64,000 nucleotides of DNA from an uncultured bacterium. GTDB taxonomy: Bacteria; Hydrothermota; Hydrothermia; UBA1063; CAJXJZ01. Positions within the stretch are counted from its first letter, which is position 1. Each line of letters starts with the position of its first letter. Below, piece by piece: positions 8,679-18,403 of the stretch. Below the pieces are notes generated by a model, which saw only the letters and a program-made list of their open reading frames with translations, did no database searches and had not been told where the DNA came from. The position numbers were made by a program, and so were the translations under genes. The stretch is taken from the NCBI GenBank assembly GCA_913055745.1, contig CAJXJZ010000004.1, forward strand, positions 1-64,000, given 5' to 3'.

Positions 8679-10565
8679 ATGCTACTATATATGGTAGTGG
8701 TGTCTTTTGTTTTCATGAGTGAGAATTTTGAAAGTGGTAATATACCCAATAATTGGTCCATATATGACCACGGTGTACAGGGAGCTACCTGGTTTGCAGC
8801 ATCAACAGGGACAGAGTGGTTAGAGCCTGAAAACCACGGTAGTTACTATGCACTTCTTGATTATGGGGTAGACTCACTTGCCAATGATACCTTAGTAAGT
8901 CCTTCTGTGGATCTCACAACAGAGCATACATCCCTATATCTTACATACTCCATGGCATTTATGGGTGACCCATCCACCTGTGATACAGGCATGGCTATTA
9001 TTCGTTATTATAGTCAAGGTTCATGGGGCACATGGACCACTCTAATGGTTTATGGCGGAGATATAATTCAAAATACAGAAACCCTTGATATATATAATGC
9101 ATCTTTTGGTGCAGATAGCCTTCAAGTAGGTTTTGTATATGCTACCGACACCACAAGTGGTGGTGGGTACTTTGCAGTAGATAATATAGAAATTACAGGT
9201 GGTGTACCTTCATCCAATGATGTAGAAGTAATTGATATTTTGTCCCCAAAAGGTTATATAGGCGACTCTACTTCACCTGTAAATATTCTTGTAACCAATA
9301 ACTCAGATTCGTCTCTTTCTGGCGTTCCACTTCAAGTTGTAATAACAGATACTGTAACAGGAACAGAGGTGTATAATGACAATACAACATTTAATATTCA
9401 GCCTGGAGAGACTTTAAGTGTTGCACTTTCTGATTTTACGCCCACTTCTGACACATCATTTTATAATGTTCTGGCATATACAAGCCTTTCAGGTGATTCA
9501 ACACCCCAAAATGACACAGCCTATGCCTTTGCTTACTCATACCCTATTTTTGGCAGTGTAATGGCAAAATGGGAAATACCGAGTACAGATTCTGGATGGT
9601 GGGGGGCTGATTATAACAGAGGTATTTTATATATCTTAGACGCAGCAACAGGGGAGGTTAAAGGCTTTAACCCAAGAACAGGTAATTTCTATCATGTTAC
9701 AACACTTGACACTGTATTTGACAACAATAGAATAATATTCTGGGACCTTGCCTATGATTATGAAGCAGGAAACTGGTGGGTAACTGCTTTTAAGCAGGGA
9801 GGATCACCCAATTACTCCTATGTATTAAAGTACGATTCATTATGGCATTTTATTACAGGCAGAGCAGTACCATCTGGTAGTGATAGTAGCACGATAGGTA
9901 TACCCGCTTCAATAGACGACAAGCCCTTTGCTTCAAATATACTCTATACTGCAAGCTTTCCACAATATAACACTCAACCTTACACCCTTATAGAAAATGA
10001 CTTTGACAATCTTGATTCCATCACATTCATAGATAATGTAAAAGTTGTACAAATGGCCGGTGTACCTGCCACACTTGGCCTAATCAGTGATACGCTATTT
10101 TTAATGCAATCCGCTGGCTGCAATGTGATAAATCTTGTGTCTGTACAGCGAATTGATACATCCACTACATACACCATCCTTGCACAAGATTCTCTTAGTG
10201 AAGTTCCAACAGGAGGTGATATTGAATACCGTTATGGGCAGGACCCCAACCATTGGATTGTTGCATATCTTACCATTGAAGGTCATGCCATTTATAAGGT
10301 ATCCATGGGTATGAGATGGGACAAGGTGAATATAAGTGAAAAACACAATTATAGATCTCATATACCAGCAACATACTTTGTGCACAAGGGGATACTTCCT
10401 GCATCACTTTATTCAAATCTTAAGGGTAAAAACATAAGAATTTATTCTCCAAATGGAAGGATGCTGTTTGAGGGGACATTGAAAAGTCCCATACTGCCAT
10501 TAAAAAAGAGTGGCATTTTCTTCATAAACGCAGGCACATTGCATTTAAAACTCTTAAACAGATGA
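8679..10565 (+). CDS. Secreted multidomain protein with T9SS-like C-terminal region
   Basis: N-terminal jellyroll-like segment (FESGNIPNNWSIYDHG...YYALLDYG), Ig-like middle, C-term KNIRIYSPNGRMLFEGTLKSPILPLKKSGIFFINAGTLHLKLLNR; SD AAAGGAGG. Confidence 0.75.
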   Translation: MLLYMVVVSFVFMSENFESGNIPNNWSIYDHGVQGATWFAASTGTEWLEPENHGSYYALLDYGVDSLANDTLVSPSVDLTTEHTSLYLTYSMAFMGDPSTCDTGMAIIRYYSQGSWGTWTTLMVYGGDIIQNTETLDIYNASFGADSLQVGFVYATDTTSGGGYFAVDNIEITGGVPSSNDVEVIDILSPKGYIGDSTSPVNILVTNNSDSSLSGVPLQVVITDTVTGTEVYNDNTTFNIQPGETLSVALSDFTPTSDTSFYNVLAYTSLSGDSTPQNDTAYAFAYSYPIFGSVMAKWEIPSTDSGWWGADYNRGILYILDAATGEVKGFNPRTGNFYHVTTLDTVFDNNRIIFWDLAYDYEAGNWWVTAFKQGGSPNYSYVLKYDSLWHFITGRAVPSGSDSSTIGIPASIDDKPFASNILYTASFPQYNTQPYTLIENDFDNLDSITFIDNVKVVQMAGVPATLGLISDTLFLMQSAGCNVINLVSVQRIDTSTTYTILAQDSLSEVPTGGDIEYRYGQDPNHWIVAYLTIEGHAIYKVSMGMRWDKVNISEKHNYRSHIPATYFVHKGILPASLYSNLKGKNIRIYSPNGRMLFEGTLKSPILPLKKSGIFFINAGTLHLKLLNR

Positions 10566-10577
10566 TACTTATAAAGA

Positions 10578-10602
10578 GGGGGCATATGCCCCCTTCTTTT
10601 TT
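10578..10602 (+). terminator. Intrinsic terminator GGGGGCATATGCCCCC + T-rich tail
   Basis: Perfect palindrome 10578-10593 followed by TTCTTTTTT. Confidence 0.8.
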
Positions 10603-10616
10603 AAGGGGTTGAGCAT

Positions 10617-11156
10617 ATGCATAAGGAAGAGAATGACAATGTAAAAATAGAGGAAAATGAGATGGATTTGGACGATAATAAAAGGTTCCTTGGTTATTAT
10701 GAGAAGTTAAGAGAGGGCATTAGAAAGAAGTTAAATAAAGTAGAAAAGAAACTTGGGAAAAAGGGTGTTGATATAATTCTCCTTGCACCAGACTTATTCA
10801 TTCTACTTACTAGACTTATACGTGATGTAAGGGTAGATATGAAAAAGAAAATAACTCTTGGTGCAGTCATAGCCTACTGGATACTTCCTGCCGACTTACT
10901 TCCTGAGGTGATTGTAGGTCCAGTTGGCTATTTAGACGATATCCTTATTACATTGTATGTATTGGATGCACTTTTTACAGACACTGACCTTGAAGTACTC
11001 CTTGATAATTGGCCCGGTGACCCAGAGGTTATGAAAAACATAAATCTATATGCTCAAAAGGTTAAGAATTTGCTTAGGGCCGTAGGTGGCAACCTTGAAG
11101 AAAAAGCCACCCAATTAGCAGACAGCATACTTAAAGGTGGAAGAAAGGAAGAATAA
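10617..11156 (+). CDS. DUF1232 (YkvA-like) protein
   Basis: AVIAYWILPADLLPEVIVGPVGYLDDILITLYVLDALF. Confidence 0.88.
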   Translation: MHKEENDNVKIEENEMDLDDNKRFLGYYEKLREGIRKKLNKVEKKLGKKGVDIILLAPDLFILLTRLIRDVRVDMKKKITLGAVIAYWILPADLLPEVIVGPVGYLDDILITLYVLDALFTDTDLEVLLDNWPGDPEVMKNINLYAQKVKNLLRAVGGNLEEKATQLADSILKGGRKEE

Positions 11157-11913
11157 AGGACCTTTAGTCTTACTTACGGACTTTGGATATTCCCATTATG
11201 TAGGTATATTGAAAGGTGTTATTTTATCGTACAATCCTGACGCTCTAATAGTTGACTTAACCCATAGTATTACGCCATTCAAGGTTGTAGAAGCATCCTA
11301 TATCTTATATACTTCATACAAATACTTCCCTAAAGGGAGCATCTTCCTGGCAGTTGTTGACCCAGGGGTAGGGACAGAAAGGGATATCCTCATTACAGAG
11401 TATAAAGATTACATATTTATTGCCCCTGACAATGGACTATTAAGTCCTTTTTTAGATGAAGGAAAAAACTTTAAGTTTACATCTTTTGATAGATTAGGAG
11501 AGATTTCAAATACCTTCCATGGAAGGGACGTGTTTGCACCTATTGCTGCACTTATCTCAACCGGCGAATCCCCTAAGGACATAGGAACAGTTAAGAAAAA
11601 TCCTGTGAAAATAGAATGGTGGAGACCTGAGAAAATAGACCAAAACACATACCAGGGCATAATCCTATTTATAGACAGATTCAACAACGCTATAACTAAC
11701 ATTCCATGTGATTACATAAATAAAATAAACGAGTTTAGGATAAAGGGTATTGTTATAAAAGATAAATTTCCCTCATTTGGGCATGCTCCCTACGATACCC
11801 CATTTATCTACTGTGGTTCTTCAAAATTTATAGAAATAGGATTAAGAGAGGAAGGATTCGCAAAAAAATATGATATTACCCCCCTTTCACCTCTTCTCTG
11901 TTTTATAAAATAA
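11137..11913 (+). CDS. SAM hydroxide adenosyltransferase / DUF62 family
   Basis: LLTDFGYSHYVGILKGVI, AVVDPGVGTERDI, APDNGLLSP, FHGRDVFAP. Confidence 0.93.
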   Translation: MEERKNKGPLVLLTDFGYSHYVGILKGVILSYNPDALIVDLTHSITPFKVVEASYILYTSYKYFPKGSIFLAVVDPGVGTERDILITEYKDYIFIAPDNGLLSPFLDEGKNFKFTSFDRLGEISNTFHGRDVFAPIAALISTGESPKDIGTVKKNPVKIEWWRPEKIDQNTYQGIILFIDRFNNAITNIPCDYINKINEFRIKGIVIKDKFPSFGHAPYDTPFIYCGSSKFIEIGLREEGFAKKYDITPLSPLLCFIK

Positions 11914-11917
11914 TCCC

Positions 11918-12505
11918 TTATCTTAGCCTTGCAGTTATGCCTTTTACGAGTTCTTCTGCGACTTGAGAGAACATTATATCCATCTCATCCTGAAGTGTTG
12001 GTTGCCATGCACCCCAGAGATATAGGTACCACTTTGAATGTCTTCTCCCGCTTACAGGTATATCTATTATCCCTTTCGTAGTTTTTATTATGCCATGTCC
12101 CTCGATATCTGATTGAAACACATATTCGTATCTTATTCCATTGGGTTGCTCACCTATATCATCTATTCTATAAGTCAGTGTGAATTTATCCACAACAAAT
12201 TTTAAAACAATGGGCGAGGTATCATCAAGTTTCCAGTTTTCCACTGAATCAAGTTCTGCTCTTAAACTACGGGTAAAGAGAGAATCAAATGCTGTTCCAA
12301 AGAAGCTCTTAAAACCAGGATGTGTACCCAAAATAGAAAGAGAGACCTTACCAGAATCAGGGTTTAGATATGCGCCTTCAAAGTGTATTACCATGGGTTT
12401 TGAAGCAGTTATCTTAACATATGGCTTATGCGTATACCTAAATGTAGCACCGCTGCAAGAAAGAAGAGGTAATAATAAAAGCACCAAATATTTTTTTAAC
12501 TTCAT
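11918..12505 (-). CDS. Predicted lipoprotein, unknown function
   Basis: MKLKKYLVLLLLPLLSCSG lipobox. Confidence 0.75.
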   Translation of the reverse strand: MKLKKYLVLLLLPLLSCSGATFRYTHKPYVKITASKPMVIHFEGAYLNPDSGKVSLSILGTHPGFKSFFGTAFDSLFTRSLRAELDSVENWKLDDTSPIVLKFVVDKFTLTYRIDDIGEQPNGIRYEYVFQSDIEGHGIIKTTKGIIDIPVSGRRHSKWYLYLWGAWQPTLQDEMDIMFSQVAEELVKGITARLR

Positions 12506-12514
12506 AACATTATA

Positions 12515-12543
12515 TTTTTACACTATCCTTCCTGAACTGTCAA
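12515..12543 (-). promoter_or_regulatory. sigma70-like promoter TTGACA-N17-TAAAAA, 9 nt before ATG
   Basis: Reverse strand TTGACA (12538-12543), TAAAAA (12515-12520); ATG at 12503-12505. Confidence 0.5.
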
Positions 12544-12554
12544 CCCGCTAAAAA

Positions 12555-13319
12555 TTACCCTTTATAATAGGTTTGATGCTCAAGCAATTGTTCTTCTGGG
12601 ACATCCCTTACCACCTTGGCAGGAACGCCCATTACAATCTTGCGGGGTGGCACATCACGGGTTACAACTGAGCCTGCAGCGACCAGTGCATCTTCACCAA
12701 CAACAATGCCAGGCAAAAATGTCGCATTTGCTCCTATGCGCGCGCCCTTTTTCACATGCACCCCTCTATGATACTTAAACCTCTCTTCTGTCCTTCCAAG
12801 GAAGTTGTCATTTGTAAAGGTCACCTCTGGGGCAATAAAGCAGTAGTCCTCTACTACTGATATGGCAGTGATATATGCCTCTGTCTCCAATTTGCAATAC
12901 TTCCCTATTTTTACACGGTTTTCAACAGTAACACCACGACCGACCACAGTAAACTCCCCTATTTCTACATCCTCTCTTACACTCGCCAGGTCTGCAACAA
13001 ATACGCCCTCATTTATCCTTGCACCACGATAAATAACTACCAGGCTACCAACTCTAACGCCATCCTTTATTTCAAGTGGTGGTAACTCCTTCTCCTGTGT
13101 AGTAGCAGAGATCTTTGATTTTATAGGCATTCTTCCCAAGACTGTATTATCCTCTATTTTAACACTGTTTCCAATAACTGTACCTTTTTTTATTACAACA
13201 TTGTGACCAAGATATACATTGTCACCTATCACAACATCATCTTCTATAATTACATTACACCCAGTTACAAGGCCCTTACCTATTTTAGCCCTTTTGCTTA
13301 TAACATTATTGCAATTCAA
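12555..13319 (-). CDS. Left-handed beta-helix (hexapeptide) acetyltransferase, WlbB-like
   Basis: Repeated [IV]-G-x(4) hexapeptides; AAGSVVTRDVPPRKIVMGVPAKVVRD. Confidence 0.9.
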   Translation of the reverse strand: MNCNNVISKRAKIGKGLVTGCNVIIEDDVVIGDNVYLGHNVVIKKGTVIGNSVKIEDNTVLGRMPIKSKISATTQEKELPPLEIKDGVRVGSLVVIYRGARINEGVFVADLASVREDVEIGEFTVVGRGVTVENRVKIGKYCKLETEAYITAISVVEDYCFIAPEVTFTNDNFLGRTEERFKYHRGVHVKKGARIGANATFLPGIVVGEDALVAAGSVVTRDVPPRKIVMGVPAKVVRDVPEEQLLEHQTYYKG

Positions 13320-14319
13320 TGCTTACACCCCCATTTTTCATTGATTTTTCTGCATTTTCAAGTATTTTTGTTATCTCTACTGCCAATTCACCTGAGGATA
13401 TGGGCTCTTTACCTGTTTTTATACATTCAATAAAATCCTTCTGCTCCTGCTTTAATGGCTCAGCATTCTCTATCCTTGGCGAAAATATATCACCATATCT
13501 CACAGCGACATTGGGAGAATACGGGAAAAGAGAGGTATAAAGGTCCCAATTTACTCCCTTGTTGTAAACCTTTATTTTCTCATCCTGAGCCATATCATCA
13601 AACACCACCATCTTTTCTGATCCTACAAGTTTCATGAGCCTGACCTTATGTGGATCAAGCCATGAAACATGTATATGTGCCATAAATCCACTTTCAAACT
13701 CAATATCTAAGAATGCCACATCCTCTATATCCTTGTCTTTCTGTATAAAGGCCTTTCCAAAACCTCTTACCCTCTTTGGTTTATCTTTTTTCAAAAGATA
13801 CAGAACAATGGATATGTCATGTGGAGCAAGACTCCACATAACATTTTCAACCCTTCTAATCTTACCTAAGTTGAGCCTCTGAAAATACGCATAATATGGC
13901 GTTCCCAACTCACCACTGTCTAAAAGTTCCTTTATCTTTGCTAAGGCAGGATGATACAAAAGCAAATGCCCAACCAGTAGTGGAACATTGTGTGCCTTTG
14001 CCATCTCATGAACCTTTATGGCCTCCTCTGTTTTTAGTGCTAAGGGCTTTTCAACGAGCACTGGTTTCTTGTGCGATATCACATCCATTGCTATCTCTAC
14101 ATGTGTTTTTGCAGGTGTTGCAATAATTACACCATCAACCTCTCCGAGAAAATCCCTGTAGTTTTTACTTGTTTTCGCCTTGGGCACATGTTTTTTAGCA
14201 CGACTTAGCATATCCTCTGATAGATCAGAGACATAGATCTGTTCTACCTCACTGTTTGATGCAAGGGCCCTTAAATGATTGAATCCCCATCCACCACTTC
14301 CAATAAGGAGTATCTTCAT
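13306..14319 (-). CDS. Gfo/Idh/MocA-family oxidoreductase
   Basis: GSGGWGFNHLRAL, VLVEKPLALKTEEA. Confidence 0.93.
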   Translation of the reverse strand: MKILLIGSGGWGFNHLRALASNSEVEQIYVSDLSEDMLSRAKKHVPKAKTSKNYRDFLGEVDGVIIATPAKTHVEIAMDVISHKKPVLVEKPLALKTEEAIKVHEMAKAHNVPLLVGHLLLYHPALAKIKELLDSGELGTPYYAYFQRLNLGKIRRVENVMWSLAPHDISIVLYLLKKDKPKRVRGFGKAFIQKDKDIEDVAFLDIEFESGFMAHIHVSWLDPHKVRLMKLVGSEKMVVFDDMAQDEKIKVYNKGVNWDLYTSLFPYSPNVAVRYGDIFSPRIENAEPLKQEQKDFIECIKTGKEPISSGELAVEITKILENAEKSMKNGGVSIELQ

Positions 14320-15233
14320 TTTTTATCTCCCTTAGGCAAAAGTCCAGCCTTTTTTAACACCTCATCAAACCAACTACGATATATTTTAAATACCTCACCA
14401 GGCCTTTTATTTGAAGCAACATATAGGGCATACTTGTCTTTTTTGCCAACAGTTATCTCTATGGTATCATCTTGCTGGGTTATAAATACAACCCTTTTAT
14501 TTGAATCTTTTAAACCTGTTTCATTAGAGGGTTTGTTGTCAGCAAAACCAAAGGCAGTTAAAACCCTTGCACGATTGATTGTTGCCTTTATCACACTTGT
14601 ATCCTTTACAGGATTTGATATAAATGTATCCCCTGATACTTTTACGCTAAATGTATCCTTGTCGTTTATGAGAGTGAAGGACTTTATATCTTTTAACTTA
14701 AGGTCAACTATCTTTTTATTTCTATAGTTATCCGTGTTTGTTGATATTTCATAAGGCGCGAGGCCAAAGAGGGTATAGACCTTTTTTGTCTTTGGAAAAA
14801 CGAAATAAAATGAACTATAAACAGGCCCTCTTTTTCCTATTATTAATGTTTTTGTTTTTCCATCTTTTGTTGTAATAAAAAGGCGAGTAGAAGAGGTATC
14901 ATTTATGCCATAGTCAGCCTTATTCTTCATATTGTAGCCTGCAATCTGGTATGTTGCCTGGAGCATTTTCCCTGCAAGTTGATTTATCCTGTCATTATTG
15001 GCTGGTAATACCCTTCCTTTTAGATTGACAACCCAATTATTACCCCTTCTGGCTAACATAACGGTATCAGTATCCCTTATCATCTTTATTCCTGTAATTT
15101 CTGTTGAATCTGCAATGTTTAATAGTTTATATCTTTTTATATAGCCTGTGCTTTTTTGATGTATCTTTAAATATATACCGAATATAATGAAAAGAACTAA
15201 AATCCCAAGTCTTACTGTCCATTTTCTATTCAT
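14316..15233 (-). CDS. DUF4340-domain protein
   Basis: N-terminal TM; LFITTKDGKTKTLIIGKRGPVYSSFYF..K; position after GldG matches the known arrangement. Confidence 0.8.
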   Translation of the reverse strand: MNRKWTVRLGILVLFIIFGIYLKIHQKSTGYIKRYKLLNIADSTEITGIKMIRDTDTVMLARRGNNWVVNLKGRVLPANNDRINQLAGKMLQATYQIAGYNMKNKADYGINDTSSTRLFITTKDGKTKTLIIGKRGPVYSSFYFVFPKTKKVYTLFGLAPYEISTNTDNYRNKKIVDLKLKDIKSFTLINDKDTFSVKVSGDTFISNPVKDTSVIKATINRARVLTAFGFADNKPSNETGLKDSNKRVVFITQQDDTIEITVGKKDKYALYVASNKRPGEVFKIYRSWFDEVLKKAGLLPKGDKK

Positions 15234-16710
15234 TTTTATCCTCCTTTATCAAAGAGAGTCTTTTTCTCCTCCTTATATTATAGGCAACACCAAAGATTAT
15301 AATAAGAAGTGGCACACCTATGATGTTAATGTACTTTATAAGGAGCCTCCCTTGGTCTGAAACAGGCTTTATGGGCCTTAAAAGTCCCTGTTTTACCCGG
15401 ATTTCACTAAGTCCACCACCAAGTGCATAAAAGTCAACTAAATTAGCGAGAAAAACGAGATTGGATGCATAAACATCAATGTACCTATCCTCTACAAATG
15501 CATCATTGCCAATTACAGTAACTCTGAAGTGTTTGCCATCTGTAAGTTTTCCGTCAATACTCACTCCCATGAGGAATTTTTTAAACGCGTTTTCATCCTT
15601 GGGTACCGTTATATAATCAGGGCTTAAAAACATACCCACGGTATCCTCCCATGCATACTGCGATGTTGTAACAAGGGGTGTAAACTTCATATGCCCATTA
15701 TTAAATGTATCTATACTGCTTGCCCACGGCAACATAAGCATTTTTATCCCTTTAAGGGGTTTCACATTTTTATTTATATTCTCTGGCAATATCCTGAGCC
15801 ACGGATAATATGGCCTTTCCACAACGAAAAACTGTGTTTTAAATGGAGCAAGTTCACATGAGCGGTCCATAATAACATTTTTACTTATAACAAAACCATA
15901 CTTTTTAAATGGAGTAAACCTATCATCAGGATACATGCTACCAAAGAGAGATCTTTCAGGTATTTTTATCCTTGAAGCCATCAAAATAACAGGAACATCC
16001 TCTTCAATATATTTTTTTAGCATAGAAATTGTTGTATCTTTGTAAGAGCCAATATCACCGGCAATAACCAGGTCCACAGGTGTAAATTGCGTATCAGGGA
16101 CTATTACAACATCATAGGTCTTATTAAGTGTCTTTATTAGATTTGAATACCTTTCCCTTACTTTTATAGAGGATGGAAACAAAAGACCTATTTTTATGTT
16201 TTTACCTTGTTCAAGTCTAACAAGCCTGTACGTGAGTTCATACTCAAGGTCCCGAGCCCTCTTAACAAAGGGAATTACCTCTTTTTTGTCTTTATAGGAT
16301 AAAACTATACCAAAGTAACCTTTTATTACCTTTAATTGGTCCTTTTCATATACATTCATTTGAACAGGAGCAACACCACTCGCTGATGCCTCCATCTCAA
16401 TTTGCTTAGATTTTGAAGGGTCAAGCACCTCTATCTTTATTTTTCCTCCACTCGCCTGTCTGTATTCTTCCAATATGTCCATAACACGCTGTTTAATGGG
16501 TAAAAGTTCAGAAGGGAGTTTTGAAGATACATACACCCTCACCCTAACAATATCATCCAACTCATGAAGATACTTTTTTGTGGTCTCTGATAATGTGTAA
16601 GCCTTACTTTCTGTGAGGTCAATCCTGGTATAAAAAATAGATGCGACAAAGTTAATAACAAACACAAGAACTATAAAATACAAAAGATCTAAGATATTTA
16701 CTCTTTTCAT
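15226..16710 (-). CDS. GldG-family ABC-transporter-associated protein
   Basis: RIDLTESKAYTLSETTKKYLHELDD, VDLVIAGD, C-terminal TM with RRRKR. Confidence 0.9.
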   Translation of the reverse strand: MKRVNILDLLYFIVLVFVINFVASIFYTRIDLTESKAYTLSETTKKYLHELDDIVRVRVYVSSKLPSELLPIKQRVMDILEEYRQASGGKIKIEVLDPSKSKQIEMEASASGVAPVQMNVYEKDQLKVIKGYFGIVLSYKDKKEVIPFVKRARDLEYELTYRLVRLEQGKNIKIGLLFPSSIKVRERYSNLIKTLNKTYDVVIVPDTQFTPVDLVIAGDIGSYKDTTISMLKKYIEEDVPVILMASRIKIPERSLFGSMYPDDRFTPFKKYGFVISKNVIMDRSCELAPFKTQFFVVERPYYPWLRILPENINKNVKPLKGIKMLMLPWASSIDTFNNGHMKFTPLVTTSQYAWEDTVGMFLSPDYITVPKDENAFKKFLMGVSIDGKLTDGKHFRVTVIGNDAFVEDRYIDVYASNLVFLANLVDFYALGGGLSEIRVKQGLLRPIKPVSDQGRLLIKYINIIGVPLLIIIFGVAYNIRRRKRLSLIKEDKNE

Positions 16711-16712
16711 GG

Positions 16713-17420
16713 TTATCTCCTTTTTTCAAGAACATAATAGGTAGCATAAAGGAAGATAAATATTACGGAAAGATAATAAACAACATCCCTTGTATCTATA
16801 ACTCCACGGACCATGGCATCAAAGTGGCTGCCCAATGACATGTATGAGAGGAATGAGGCTATAGCATTTGAAAGGCCTAAGGTAAAAAGGGGCTGACCTA
16901 AAAAGTAGAGCACAAAGGAAAATATCACGCCTAAAATAAAACTTATTACCTGGTTCTTTGAAAGCGAAGAGGCAAAAATACCTATTGCCACATAGGATGC
17001 GCCTAAAAGTAATGCACCAATGTAGCCACTTACTATTTCACCTATATCAGGAGACCCTATGATAAAAAGGGTAATAGGCACGCTGAGTGTAAATGCAAGG
17101 GTTATGGTCAAAAGTAAAAACGCGGCAAGGAACTTGTCAAACACAATCTTAGAAGTAGAAGTGGGGTAGGTTAAAAGTATTTCAATAGTTTTTGTCTTTT
17201 GCTCTTCTGCAAAACTTCTCATGGTTATAGCAGGAACAAAAATAATGAAAAACCACGGCAAAAGCGTGAAAAAGAACCTCATAGAAGCCTCACCAACCAC
17301 AAAAAAACCTCTAAAGTATAAAAACAATAAAAGGCCTGAAAATACTATCATAAAAATGTAAGCCATGGGTGAATATAAGGAAAGATTTAAATCCCTAATT
17401 GCTGTTTTATACCTCTTCAT
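16713..17420 (-). CDS. GldF-type ABC transporter permease
   Basis: Six-TM permease; RSFAEEQKTKTIEILLTYPTS. Confidence 0.9.
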   Translation of the reverse strand: MKRYKTAIRDLNLSLYSPMAYIFMIVFSGLLLFLYFRGFFVVGEASMRFFFTLLPWFFIIFVPAITMRSFAEEQKTKTIEILLTYPTSTSKIVFDKFLAAFLLLTITLAFTLSVPITLFIIGSPDIGEIVSGYIGALLLGASYVAIGIFASSLSKNQVISFILGVIFSFVLYFLGQPLFTLGLSNAIASFLSYMSLGSHFDAMVRGVIDTRDVVYYLSVIFIFLYATYYVLEKRR

Positions 17421-18349
17421 GCCACATCCTCCTTTGTGAGTTTAAGGAAGATATCCTCAAGTGATACACGTTCTCTCCACATTTCCAATAACACTGTCTT
17501 ATTTTCACTTGCAATATTAAAAATCCGCTCTCTTAGATCACCCTTTTCATCATGTGTCACTATAAATTCAACCTCATTATCTCTTTCCTTGACTTCCACT
17601 ATATCAATGCCCGATGCCTTTAATACTTGTTCAAAATTTTTATCCTTCACCACTATATGAACTATAACTTCACCCTTTGCCATCTTCTCAAGTTCATCAG
17701 GAGTTCCTTGCGCAACAATTTTACCTTTATTTATAATCACTATCTTATCGCTTATATGCTGAGCCTCCTGCATGATATGGGTTGAGAGAATTACTGTCTT
17801 TTCCTTAGAAAGTTCTTTTATAAGTTCCCTCATTGAAACGATTTGGGATGGGTCTAATCCAGAAGTGGGTTCATCCAGGATTAAAACCTCAGGGTCATGA
17901 ATCAGGGCATGGGCAAGGCCTACTCTCTGTCTATATCCCTTTGAGAGTTCACCAATGGGCCTTGTCAATACATCCTCTATACCTGTTTTATCAACAACAT
18001 CCCAAAGTCTCTTTTTAAACTCATGTTTTGATACAAACCGCATTGCGGCACCGTATTCTAAATACTCATAAGGGGTCATATCCTCATACAAAGGGTTGTC
18101 TTCAGGAAGATACCCTATCTTACGCTTTGCCAGCTCAGGATATCTCACTACATCCATACCTCCAACCTCAACCTTCCCCTCATCTGGTAAAAAATAACCT
18201 GTGATCATCCGCATGGTAGTGGTTTTACCTGCCCCATTAGGACCTAAAAAACCCACTATTTCACCTGGTTTTACGAAGAGGGATACATTACGGACTGCAA
18301 CGATGTCTCCAAACCTCTTTGTAACCTGCGTAAGTTGAATCATAGACAC
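17417..18349 (-). CDS. GldA-type ABC transporter ATPase
   Basis: Walker A GPNGAGKTTTMR, LSKGYRQRVGLA, LILDEPTSGLDP. Confidence 0.94.
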   Translation of the reverse strand: MSMIQLTQVTKRFGDIVAVRNVSLFVKPGEIVGFLGPNGAGKTTTMRMITGYFLPDEGKVEVGGMDVVRYPELAKRKIGYLPEDNPLYEDMTPYEYLEYGAAMRFVSKHEFKKRLWDVVDKTGIEDVLTRPIGELSKGYRQRVGLAHALIHDPEVLILDEPTSGLDPSQIVSMRELIKELSKEKTVILSTHIMQEAQHISDKIVIINKGKIVAQGTPDELEKMAKGEVIVHIVVKDKNFEQVLKASGIDIVEVKERDNEVEFIVTHDEKGDLRERIFNIASENKTVLLEMWRERVSLEDIFLKLTKEDVA

Positions 18350-18370
18350 ACCTCCTGTGTAGGCATTTAT

Positions 18371-18399
18371 ATTTTATAACAATACTCTCGTTTTGTTAA
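18371..18399 (-). promoter_or_regulatory. sigma70-like promoter TTAACA-N17-TAAAAT for gldA operon
   Basis: Reverse strand hexamers at 18394-18399 and 18371-18376; SD CAGGAGG before ATG. Confidence 0.6.
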
Positions 18400-18403
18400 A
18401 GGA

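Noticed and set aside
14275-14727. 150-aa + ORF opposite the DUF4340/oxidoreductase genes
   Set aside because: Antisense to two supported genes; low-complexity Ser/Leu composition.
15226-18349. Gliding motility locus
   Set aside because: GldA/F/G-type ABC modules occur widely in non-gliding bacteria and no GldJ-N or Spr genes are present here, so motility is not claimed.
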